Shown: positions 14,298-19,681 of the stretch, in pieces
Numbering within the stretch: position 1 is the stretch's first letter
Layout of the letters: the number at the start of each line of letters is the position of its first letter
Assembly (NCBI GenBank): GCA_900762245.1
Contig: CAAFFR010000154.1
Location: 1 to 19,681, forward strand
Direction: 5' to 3'
Length of the DNA stretch: 19,681 nt
DNA from: an uncultured Oscillospiraceae bacterium
Lineage (GTDB): Bacteria > Bacillota_A > Clostridia > Oscillospirales > Oscillospiraceae
Notes under the pieces: model-generated
What the model was told of the DNA's origin: nothing
What the model saw: the letters and a program-made list of their open reading frames with translations, nothing else
Databases searched by the model: none
Made by a program: the position numbers and the translations under genes

Positions 14298-14525
14298 ATT
14301 TATCGATGTATCGAAAGACAGATGTCATTGCGAACCAGTGCGCACACTGGTGTGGGACCGAAGGGAATGCCTGTGGTGCAACCCCCTCCCAATGTCCCCG
14401 TAGCATGAAAAAACGATACATTCCGGAATCTTGCAGGGGATTGCACCACAGGCATTCCCTTCGGTCCCACGTCGGGCTTCGCCCTCCTCGCAATGACATG
14501 CGTTGTTCGATACAGCCCGATAAAT
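14298..14525. repeat. Palindromic dispersed repeat, copy D (largest, 228 bp)
   Basis: Outer arms ATTTATCG / CGATAAAT, then TGTATCGAA / TTCGATACA, then ATGTCATTGCGA / TCGCAATGACAT. Side hairpins are CCAGTGCGCACACTGG on the left and GGGCTTCGCCC on the right. A long inner stem follows (GTGGGACCGAAGGGAATGCC with its complement, then CTGTGGTGCAACCCC with its complement). It occupies most of the spacer between the micropeptide promoter and the feoB promoter and contains no convincing gene. Confidence 0.88.
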
Positions 14526-14559
14526 TACGATTTCCACATCTTCGAATGGAAAAAATCTG

Positions 14560-14588
14560 TTGACAAAACCTTCCTTTGGCGTTATGAT
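14560..14588 (+). promoter_or_regulatory. Consensus SigA promoter of feoB
   Basis: Perfect TTGACA (14560-14565), 17-bp spacer, TATGAT (14583-14588). Operators O2 and O3 follow directly. Confidence 0.88.
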
Positions 14589-14596
14589 ATCAAGGT

Positions 14597-14614
14597 GGTT
14601 AGCTGTGGCTAATC
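14597..14614. promoter_or_regulatory. DtxR-type operator O2 in front of feoB
   Basis: GGTTAGCTGTGGCTAATC: TTAGC and GCTAA arms around a 4-base centre, starting 9 bases after the feoB -10 box, over the expected transcription start. Confidence 0.75.
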
Positions 14615-14630
14615 AAACTTTTGGGAAAGT

Positions 14631-14648
14631 GGTTAGCGTTCGCTAATC
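14631..14648. promoter_or_regulatory. DtxR-type operator O3 in front of feoB
   Basis: GGTTAGCGTTCGCTAATC: a perfect TTAGCG/CGCTAA dyad around TT. It starts 34 bp after O2, in the leader about 40 bases before the start codon. Confidence 0.75.
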
Positions 14649-14687
14649 GACGAGACAGAACATTCATGGAAAGAGGAGGATCTCTCA

Positions 14688-16682
14688 ATGAGAATTGCGT
14701 TTGCAGGCAATCCAAACTCCGGCAAAACGACTATGTACAACGCCCTCACCGGCCGCAATGAAAAGGTGGGCAACTGGGCGGGTGTTACCGTTGATAAGAA
14801 AGAAGCCCCCATCAAGAATGCCTTTGCCCAGGGACTGGATCTGGTGGCTGTGGACCTTCCCGGTGCCTACTCCATGTCGCCCTTTACGGCAGAGGAGAGT
14901 GTCACCAGCACCTATATCCGGGACGAGAAGCCCGATGTCATCGTGAATATCGTGGATGCCACCAACCTGAGCCGCTCCCTGTTTTTCACCACACAGCTGA
15001 TGGAGCTGGGCGTTCCTGTGGTCATTGCCCTGAATAAGGCGGACCTCAATGCGAAAAAGAAGACCTATATCGACAGCAAAGCCCTGTCCCAAAAGCTGGG
15101 CTGTCCTGTGGTAGAAACTGTTTCCACGGACACAGAGAATTCGGATCTGGCCGAGGTGGTGAAGGCTGCGGTGGCCCGCCAGGGTACCGTCCAGAAGGCC
15201 CCCTATGATCCCGGCTATGTGGACATGACCAGCAAAGAAGCGGTCATTGCTGCGGATAAAAAGCGCTATGCCTTTGTCAACCGCATTGTTTCCTCTGTGG
15301 AGACCCGAAAGGTACTGACCCGGGAGCGGAATTTCCAGGACCGGATCGACGACATCCTGACAAACCAGTGGTTCGGTCTGCCGATTTTTGCCCTGGTCAT
15401 GTTCCTGGTGTTCGATATTTCCCAGTCCTCCTTCGGTCCTTTCCTGGCAGATGCGCTGGTAGCCTGGCTGGAAGGTTTCCAGGGTGTCATCGCGGAAATG
15501 GCCTCCGGTGCAGCACCCATCCTGCAGTCTCTGCTGGTGGACGGCATCGTGGGTGGTGTCATTGCAGTCATCGGCTTCCTGCCTCTGGTCATGATCATGT
15601 ATTTCCTGATCGCCCTGCTGGAAGACTGCGGCTATATGGCCCGGGCTACCGTAGTTCTGGACCCCATCTTTAAGCGGGTGGGTCTTTCCGGCAAGTCTGT
15701 CATTCCCTTTGTCATCGGCACCGGCTGCGCCATTCCCGGTGTTATGGCTGCCCGCACCATCCGCAATGAGCGGGAGCGCCGTGCTACCGCCATGCTGGCT
15801 CCCTTTATGCCCTGCGGCGCCAAGCTGCCTGTCATCGCCCTGTTTGCCGGTGCGTTTTTCGAGGATTCCAGCTGGGTTGGTACTCTGATGTATTTCGCAG
15901 GCATTTTCATCATTCTGGTGGGCGCGGTTCTGGTGAACCGGATCACCGGAGGTAAGCGCAAAACCTCCTTCTTCATTATGGAGCTGCCGGAATACAAGCT
16001 GCCTTCTCTGCGGCGTGCCTTTGGCTCCATGTGCAGCCGCGGCTGGTCCTACATTGTCAAGGCCGGTACCGTCATTCTGGTCTGCAACACTGTGGTGCAG
16101 ATCATGCAGACCTTCACCTGGTCCCTGACCGAGGCAGAGGTGGCTTCCCAGTCCATTCTGGCCTCCATTGCGTCTCCTATTTCCTACATTCTGGTTCCTA
16201 TCGTGGGTGTCGCTTCCTGGCAGCTGGCGGCTGCCGCTGTTACCGGCTTCATCGCCAAGGAAAACGTGGTGGGCACCCTGGCTGTCTGCTTCGTGGGACT
16301 GGAGAACCTCATTGACACCGAGGAACTGGCAATGCTGGAGGGCGCCGGTGCAGAGGTGGCTGGTGTGATGGCGATTACCAAGGTAGCGGCGCTGGCCTAT
16401 CTGATGTTCAACCTGTTTACCCCTCCCTGCTTTGCGGCGCTGGGTGCCATGAACTCCGAAATGGGCGACCGGAAGTGGTTCTGGGGCGGTGTGGCACTGC
16501 AGTTTGCCACCGGCTTCACCATTTCCTATCTCGTCTATCAGATCGGTACCCTCATTACCACTGGCTCCTTCGGTGCTGGTGTCCTGCCCGGTGCCCTGAT
16601 CGTGGCAGTCATTGTGGGCACCATCGTTTATCTTATCAAAGAAGGCGATAAGAAGCGTGCCGCTGCCAAGGTGAAGAAATAA
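14688..16682 (+). CDS. feoB: Ferrous iron transport protein B (FeoB)
   Basis: Imports Fe2+ across the cytoplasmic membrane, controlled by its N-terminal G-protein. The 664-residue product shows G1 GNPNSGKT (7-14), G2 GVTV (32-35), G3 DLPG (56-59), G4 NKAD (116-119), a weak G5 around VSTD (~145-148), then a helical linker and a polytopic core from ~228. Core signatures include GTGCAIPGVMAARTI (344-358), CGAKLPVIALFAG (376-388), AKENVVGTLA (523-532) and TPPCFAALGAMNSEMG (578-593), the last three matching the Gate/core regions of FeoB. The C-terminus is basic (KKRAAAKVKK). The start has GAGGAGG 8 bases upstream. No feoA lies before or after it, and no FeoA domain is fused. Expression is probably repressed by iron through operators O2 and O3. 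Confidence 0.97.
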   Translation: MRIAFAGNPNSGKTTMYNALTGRNEKVGNWAGVTVDKKEAPIKNAFAQGLDLVAVDLPGAYSMSPFTAEESVTSTYIRDEKPDVIVNIVDATNLSRSLFFTTQLMELGVPVVIALNKADLNAKKKTYIDSKALSQKLGCPVVETVSTDTENSDLAEVVKAAVARQGTVQKAPYDPGYVDMTSKEAVIAADKKRYAFVNRIVSSVETRKVLTRERNFQDRIDDILTNQWFGLPIFALVMFLVFDISQSSFGPFLADALVAWLEGFQGVIAEMASGAAPILQSLLVDGIVGGVIAVIGFLPLVMIMYFLIALLEDCGYMARATVVLDPIFKRVGLSGKSVIPFVIGTGCAIPGVMAARTIRNERERRATAMLAPFMPCGAKLPVIALFAGAFFEDSSWVGTLMYFAGIFIILVGAVLVNRITGGKRKTSFFIMELPEYKLPSLRRAFGSMCSRGWSYIVKAGTVILVCNTVVQIMQTFTWSLTEAEVASQSILASIASPISYILVPIVGVASWQLAAAAVTGFIAKENVVGTLAVCFVGLENLIDTEELAMLEGAGAEVAGVMAITKVAALAYLMFNLFTPPCFAALGAMNSEMGDRKWFWGGVALQFATGFTISYLVYQIGTLITTGSFGAGVLPGALIVAVIVGTIVYLIKEGDKKRAAAKVKK

Positions 16683-16729
16683 TAACAAAAATACAGGGGT
16701 GATGCGTGAATCGCCCCTGTCAATAAAAT

Positions 16730-16759
16730 CCCCGGCTGCGAAAGCAGCCGGGGCTTTTG
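16730..16759. terminator. Terminator between convergent feoB and the DUF1292 gene
   Basis: A perfect 10-bp stem (CCCCGGCTGC / GCAGCCGGGG) closed by a GAAA tetraloop. It is followed by CTTTT on the plus strand and by ATTTTATT on the minus strand, so it can serve both genes. A second hairpin (AGGGGTGAT / ATCGCCCCT, ~16694-16719) lies between it and the feoB stop. Confidence 0.88.
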
Positions 16760-16761
16760 CA

Positions 16762-17052
16762 TCAGTCTTCGAATTCGATGACGTCCTTGAACTTCTCCTT
16801 GAAGATGGCAAAGACGGCATTCAGCACAGCCTCGTCCTCTACAGCCAGATAGTTCTCGACTTCCTCGTCAACAGGCTCCACTTCCAGAATGACAACGGAA
16901 TCATCTTCCTCGTCCTCGGGCATCAGAACCAGATACTCTACACCTTCATACTCGATGCAGTCCAGGTATTCAAAGTTGACATCCTGACCGTTTTCGTCGG
17001 TGAGGGTGAGGATGCTGACTTCCTCTTCGGGCAGCAGGGTTTCGTTTTCCAT
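16762..17052 (-). CDS. DUF1292 (YrzB-like) acidic protein
   Basis: A 96-residue, strongly acidic protein with the DUF1292 pattern: an N-terminal beta-rich part (VSILTLTDENGQDVNFEYLD), then EYEGVEYLVLMPEDEE, a variable acidic stretch, and a C-terminal helix with AVFAIFKEKFKDVIEFED. Members occur widely in Firmicutes, often near ruvX; their role is unknown. The Met at 17052 is chosen because AGGAGG lies 7 bases upstream; the longer frame to 17097 starts within the promoter. It is convergent with feoB and divergent from the lipoprotein gene at 17225. Confidence 0.88.
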   Translation of the reverse strand: MENETLLPEEEVSILTLTDENGQDVNFEYLDCIEYEGVEYLVLMPEDEEDDSVVILEVEPVDEEVENYLAVEDEAVLNAVFAIFKEKFKDVIEFED

Positions 17053-17085
17053 GGGATATCCTCCTGAAAAAAGTATTCTGCCATG

Positions 17086-17114
17086 ATTATACTCCATGGC
17101 GGCGGGAAAAGCAA
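17086..17114 (-). promoter_or_regulatory. SigA-type promoter of the DUF1292 gene
   Basis: TTGCTT (17114-17109), 17-bp spacer, perfect TATAAT (17091-17086) on the minus strand, the same hexamer pair as at 7361-7389. Confidence 0.8.
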
Positions 17115-17121
17115 GCCGAAG

Positions 17122-17149
17122 CCGGGAGAAATCTTAAGAAATCTCCCGG
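17122..17149. repeat. Inverted repeat between divergent promoters
   Basis: CCGGGAGA / TCTCCCGG arms around a 12-base centre that itself contains CTTAAG. It lies just upstream of both the DUF1292 promoter and the candidate promoter of the lipoprotein gene. No T-run follows on either strand, so an operator is more likely than a terminator. Confidence 0.5.
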
Positions 17150-17158
17150 GGATATCTA

Positions 17159-17187
17159 TTGCATTGCTGGGATTGATATGGTAAAAT
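17159..17187 (+). promoter_or_regulatory. Candidate promoter of the PPIase/C39 lipoprotein gene
   Basis: TTGCAT (17159-17164), 17-bp spacer, TAAAAT (17182-17187). A shifted pair, TTGCTG with TATAAA and an 18-bp spacer, is also possible. Confidence 0.5.
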
Positions 17188-17224
17188 TATAAATTATCGT
17201 CAAATAAAGGAAGGGATCTTCCCC

Positions 17225-19294
17225 ATGAAGAGATTTTTTTGTGCCCTGCTGGCATTGCTGATGCTGCTGATGCCGGGCTGCGGCAGTGAAACAGCGAAAA
17301 ATACGGTCAAGGAGACCAAGGAAGACCGCCTGTCCTGGCTCCCCGGTACCGCAGAGAAATCCACGGAGCAGACCGCAGAGCCTACCGTTGCCCCCACGCT
17401 GCCGGAGAATGGCAACCCCGATGATGTGACCTGCAAGGGCAGCTACACTGCGGAAGTGACGGATGCAGTCATTGCCAAAGCAGGCGGTGCGGAACTGACC
17501 AACGAAGAACTGCAGGTCTGGTACTGGGCAGAGGTGGCCCTGTGGCAGCAGGAAACGACAGAAAACGGCCCGGACTTTTCGAAGCCTCTGGATACGCAGC
17601 CCTGTGAGATCGACAGCAGCGTCAATTCCTGGCAGCAGTATTTCCTGGGCCGGGCACTGAACCGCTGGCATACCGCCCAGGCCCTGGTGACAGAAAGCCG
17701 GGAGGTCCCCCTGCCTACGGAGGATGCCTACCGCCCCAATCTGAAAAACCATGAGAAGTACCTTTTGGAGCAGCCTGCCACCAAGTACCTTTATGGCTAC
17801 AATCCCTATTATTCTCCCAATACCCTTCATCAGGAATATCTGGATACCATGCCGGACACCCTGACGGCGCTGGCCGAGGAAAAGGGCTGGTCCGGTCTTT
17901 CGGAAATGGCAGAAAAGGCCTTCGGTACTACCGCAGATGCGGTCCTGTCCTATGCCGATACCCTGAACCGGGGCTATATGTATTTTACCCACAAGTCCTA
18001 TTACATCGAACCCACAGCAGAGGAACTGGCTGCCTGGTATGAGGACCACAGCGGAACCTTCGCTTCTCAGGAGCCTCTGGTGGATATCCGCCATATGCTG
18101 CTGGTGCCCAAGGATGTGATCCTGGAGGAGAATGTATGGAAGCCCGCGGATGCAGAGCCGGTGATCCTCGAAACCGTAGAGATTCGGGAAGATGGCCGGG
18201 TGAAGTGCTCCGAAAATGCCTGGCAGATCTGCGAGGAAGATGCAGAGGAAATGCTGGCAAAGTGGAAAAAAGATGTCCGCTGCTCGGAAGCCACCTTTGC
18301 GGACCTTGCCAATAAAAATTCTGCCGATACCGGTACTGCCCTGGACGGCGGCGGCTATCAGGGCATCCGAAAGGGACAGCTGATGGAGGCACTGGATGCC
18401 TGGTGCTTCGATCCTGCCCGCCAGAGCGGTGACACCACCATCATCCGCAGCGAATACGGTCTGCATGTGCTGTATTTCTCCAAGGGTTATACCGAAGGGG
18501 AAGCCATGGCAGAGGATGCCTTCTATCAGGAACAGCAGCTTGACCTGCTGGAAGCTGCAAGAGAGGCGTACCCCATGGAAGTCAGCTACAACGCCATCAC
18601 GCTGGCGGAAGCCGGGGGCGCGGTAGCGGCCGGAGACATTCTCTATCCCGACATTGCCCATGAGCGTTTCCCGGAGGTCCCGCTGTACCTGCAGCAGGAC
18701 TATGAAGGCACCATGTACGGCGGCTACCGCATCGTCACCAACGGCTGCGGCATCACCTCCATGGCTATGCTGGCCAGCTACATGGCAGACGATGAACTGA
18801 CCCCTCCCGAAATGTGCGCCCGGTATGGCCGCTACAGCCATTCCAACGGTACCGACGGCATGATGTTCAACTACGAGCCTGCTGTTCTGGGGTTCTACTT
18901 CCGGGAGAAGACCTATGATGCCAAGGTGGCCAGAGCCGCCCTGGAAGAAGGCCAGATCGTCATTTCCCTCCAGCATCCCGGCTATTGGACCCGGGGTGGT
19001 CACTACATCGTCTGTGAAAATATCGATGAAGAGGGATGGGTCCAGGTCCGTGACTCTAATATCTATAACTACTCGAAGCTCAAAACCCATAAGGAAGACC
19101 ACCACAAGTGGGGTAACATCACCGCCAAGTGTGCCGGCTATTGGATTTATGAGGATAAGGTGACATACATCCCCGCCTGCACCCGCTGCGGCACCGACGA
19201 AGCCATCACCGGAATCCTCCTGAACGAAGCGTACATCTGCCGCAAGTGCAGTCCGGCATTGTTAAGACGAAACAGCTACCTGTCCGGCGTATAA
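17225..19294 (+). CDS. Lipoprotein with PpiC-like PPIase region, C39-like peptidase and C-terminal zinc-ribbon-like motif
   Basis: A 689-residue exported protein. The signal peptide ends in LMPGC (Cys 19), a loose lipobox, followed by a Thr/Glu-rich spacer. Residues ~75-260 are helical, like the SurA/PrsA chaperone part. A parvulin/PpiC-like domain lies at ~284-420 (VDIRHMLLVPK, TFADLANKNS, LDGGGYQGIRKGQLM, YGLHVLYF) with a long insert. A C39_2-like domain follows (~483-645) with TNGCGITSMAM (Cys 508), GGHYIV (His 593) and VRDSN (Asp 610), so the triad is intact. The end carries CTRC (652-655) and CRKC (672-675), a four-Cys zinc-ribbon-like motif. I infer an extracytoplasmic factor that folds or processes exported proteins; the substrate is unknown. 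The ribosome site (AAAGGAAGGG) is partly paired in a GGAAG/CTTCC hairpin. The C39 part is homologous to the genes at 7448 and 8750. Confidence 0.8.
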   Translation: MKRFFCALLALLMLLMPGCGSETAKNTVKETKEDRLSWLPGTAEKSTEQTAEPTVAPTLPENGNPDDVTCKGSYTAEVTDAVIAKAGGAELTNEELQVWYWAEVALWQQETTENGPDFSKPLDTQPCEIDSSVNSWQQYFLGRALNRWHTAQALVTESREVPLPTEDAYRPNLKNHEKYLLEQPATKYLYGYNPYYSPNTLHQEYLDTMPDTLTALAEEKGWSGLSEMAEKAFGTTADAVLSYADTLNRGYMYFTHKSYYIEPTAEELAAWYEDHSGTFASQEPLVDIRHMLLVPKDVILEENVWKPADAEPVILETVEIREDGRVKCSENAWQICEEDAEEMLAKWKKDVRCSEATFADLANKNSADTGTALDGGGYQGIRKGQLMEALDAWCFDPARQSGDTTIIRSEYGLHVLYFSKGYTEGEAMAEDAFYQEQQLDLLEAAREAYPMEVSYNAITLAEAGGAVAAGDILYPDIAHERFPEVPLYLQQDYEGTMYGGYRIVTNGCGITSMAMLASYMADDELTPPEMCARYGRYSHSNGTDGMMFNYEPAVLGFYFREKTYDAKVARAALEEGQIVISLQHPGYWTRGGHYIVCENIDEEGWVQVRDSNIYNYSKLKTHKEDHHKWGNITAKCAGYWIYEDKVTYIPACTRCGTDEAITGILLNEAYICRKCSPALLRRNSYLSGV

Positions 19295-19298
19295 CGAA

Positions 19299-19332
19299 AA
19301 AGACCCGCCCTCCATTGGAGGGCGGTCTTGTG
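19299..19332. terminator. Terminator between the lipoprotein gene and spo0A, stronger on the minus strand
   Basis: Stem AGACCCGCCCTCC / GGAGGGCGGTCT with one bulged base and a short loop. On the minus strand it ends in TCTTTTTT, a very good T-run; on the plus strand only CTTG follows. It probably ends spo0A readthrough as well as the lipoprotein transcript. Confidence 0.8.
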
Positions 19333-19333
19333 C

Positions 19334-19387
19334 AAAACACTCCTGCTTTATCGGGTCAAATGCGGCCCAATAAATCAGGAGTGTTTT
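19334..19387. terminator. Second hairpin downstream of spo0A and the lipoprotein gene
   Basis: A 12-bp outer stem (AAAACACTCCTG / CAGGAGTGTTTT) with further internal pairing (TTTAT/ATAAA and GGG/CCC). A short T-run follows on both strands, so it may act as a backup bidirectional terminator. Confidence 0.65.
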
Positions 19388-19464
19388 CTTGTATACAGAA
19401 AAATATTTGCTGCCTTGAATGCGGATCTGTATATGTCAGAAGTTAGAAAAACAACACGGCCCCC

Positions 19465-19681
19465 CTAGAAATTCGCAACTTCTGAAGACTTTAACTGCAG
19501 TTGAAGCTTGTCTGCAATCAGCGCAATAAACTCAGAGTTCGTGGGTTTTCCCTTGGTATTGCTGACGGTATAGCCGAAAAATCTTTGCAAAGTATCCAGA
19601 TCGCCCCGATCCCAGGCCACTTCGATGGCATGGCGGATGGCCCGCTCCACGCGGCTGGGGGTGGTCTGGAATGTTTTTGCC
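19465..19681 (-). CDS. spo0A: Sporulation master regulator Spo0A, C-terminal part (5' end outside window)
   Basis: The visible 72 C-terminal residues match the Spo0A effector domain: [48 protein letters not shown] and LIADKL. The serine-arginine-valine-glutamate-arginine helix and the [10 protein letters not shown] segment are the hallmarks of the sigma-A-contacting, 0A-box-binding domain. Spo0A is phosphorylated on its N-terminal receiver domain, which lies beyond base 19681, and switches the cell to sporulation. The gene runs off the right edge, so its promoter and neighbours cannot be seen. Its presence is the strongest sign that the organism belongs to a spore-forming lineage. Confidence 0.95.
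   Translation of the reverse strand, partial: AKTFQTTPSRVERAIRHAIEVAWDRGDLDTLQRFFGYTVSNTKGKPTNSEFIALIADKLQLQLKSSEVANF

Noticed and set aside
5413..14525. CRISPR array as explanation of the repeated TGTCATTGCGA units
   Set aside because: The copies are kilobases apart, of unequal length and individually palindromic; there are no regular spacers and no cas genes.
14199..14687. Riboswitch or tRNA/rRNA gene in the feoB leader region
   Set aside because: The spacer is accounted for by two promoters, three operators and repeat copy D; I see no cloverleaf or conserved riboswitch core there or elsewhere in the window.
14685..16820. 711-codon open frame antisense to feoB
   Set aside because: Very long but His/Gly/Gln-rich shadow; FeoB motifs on the plus strand are unmistakable and the frame crosses the terminator at 16730-16759.
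17156..19105. 649-codon open frame antisense to the PPIase/C39 lipoprotein
   Set aside because: Shadow with no signal, ribosome site or recognisable motif.

Overview
This window looks like chromosome from a GC-rich, endospore-forming gut-type member of the class Clostridia, probably Oscillospirales (Oscillospiraceae/Ruminococcaceae). The reasons are the 3' end of spo0A at the right edge, SleB-like cortex-hydrolase domains, AGGAGG ribosome sites throughout, many near-consensus SigA promoters with 17-bp spacers, and intergenic palindromic repeats of a kind I associate with these genomes. The assignment to genus is not possible from this sequence. The first ~171 bases are different: an AT-richer fragment of a phosphoribosylpyrophosphate synthetase that reads like the Bacteroidota type and stops abruptly. 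I suspect a contig chimera there.

Layout. 1-171: orphan prs fragment. 213-2117 (-): ftsH with its own promoter and terminator. 2270-5395 (+): promoter, rlmB and a 706-aa membrane protein that looks like a catalytically dead P-type ATPase, ending in a strong terminator. 5396-5840: no gene, but two repeat elements. 5840-6556 (-): tcdA. 6713-7252 (-): a small SleB-like lipoprotein. 7448-8623 and 8750-9949 (+): two tandem paralogues joining a C39-like papain-fold domain to a SleB-like hydrolase domain. The second has Ser where the first has the catalytic Cys.

10053-14092 (+): a lactate/malate module made of a type-2 malate/L-lactate dehydrogenase, the nickel-pincer lactate racemase larA and a malic enzyme. 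Both spacers between these genes carry palindromic repeats. Together the enzymes would interconvert D-/L-lactate, pyruvate and malate. 14094-14687: a divergent, apparently iron-regulated region. A 34-aa membrane peptide (-) and feoB (+) each have a consensus promoter followed by DtxR-type operators (three in all), with a 228-bp repeat between them. 14688-16682 (+): feoB, with no feoA here. 16762-17052 (-): a DUF1292 protein. 17225-19294 (+): a large lipoprotein that joins a parvulin-type PPIase region, a C39-like peptidase and a C-terminal four-Cys zinc-ribbon-like motif. 19465-19681 (-): the C-terminal DNA-binding end of Spo0A.

The points most worth following are the family of secreted C39-like proteins (three members, one apparently a pseudoenzyme), the degenerate P-type ATPase, the three-operator feoB control region with its micropeptide, the cruciform repeat family whose ends carry a promoter-like sequence, and the suspicious left edge.
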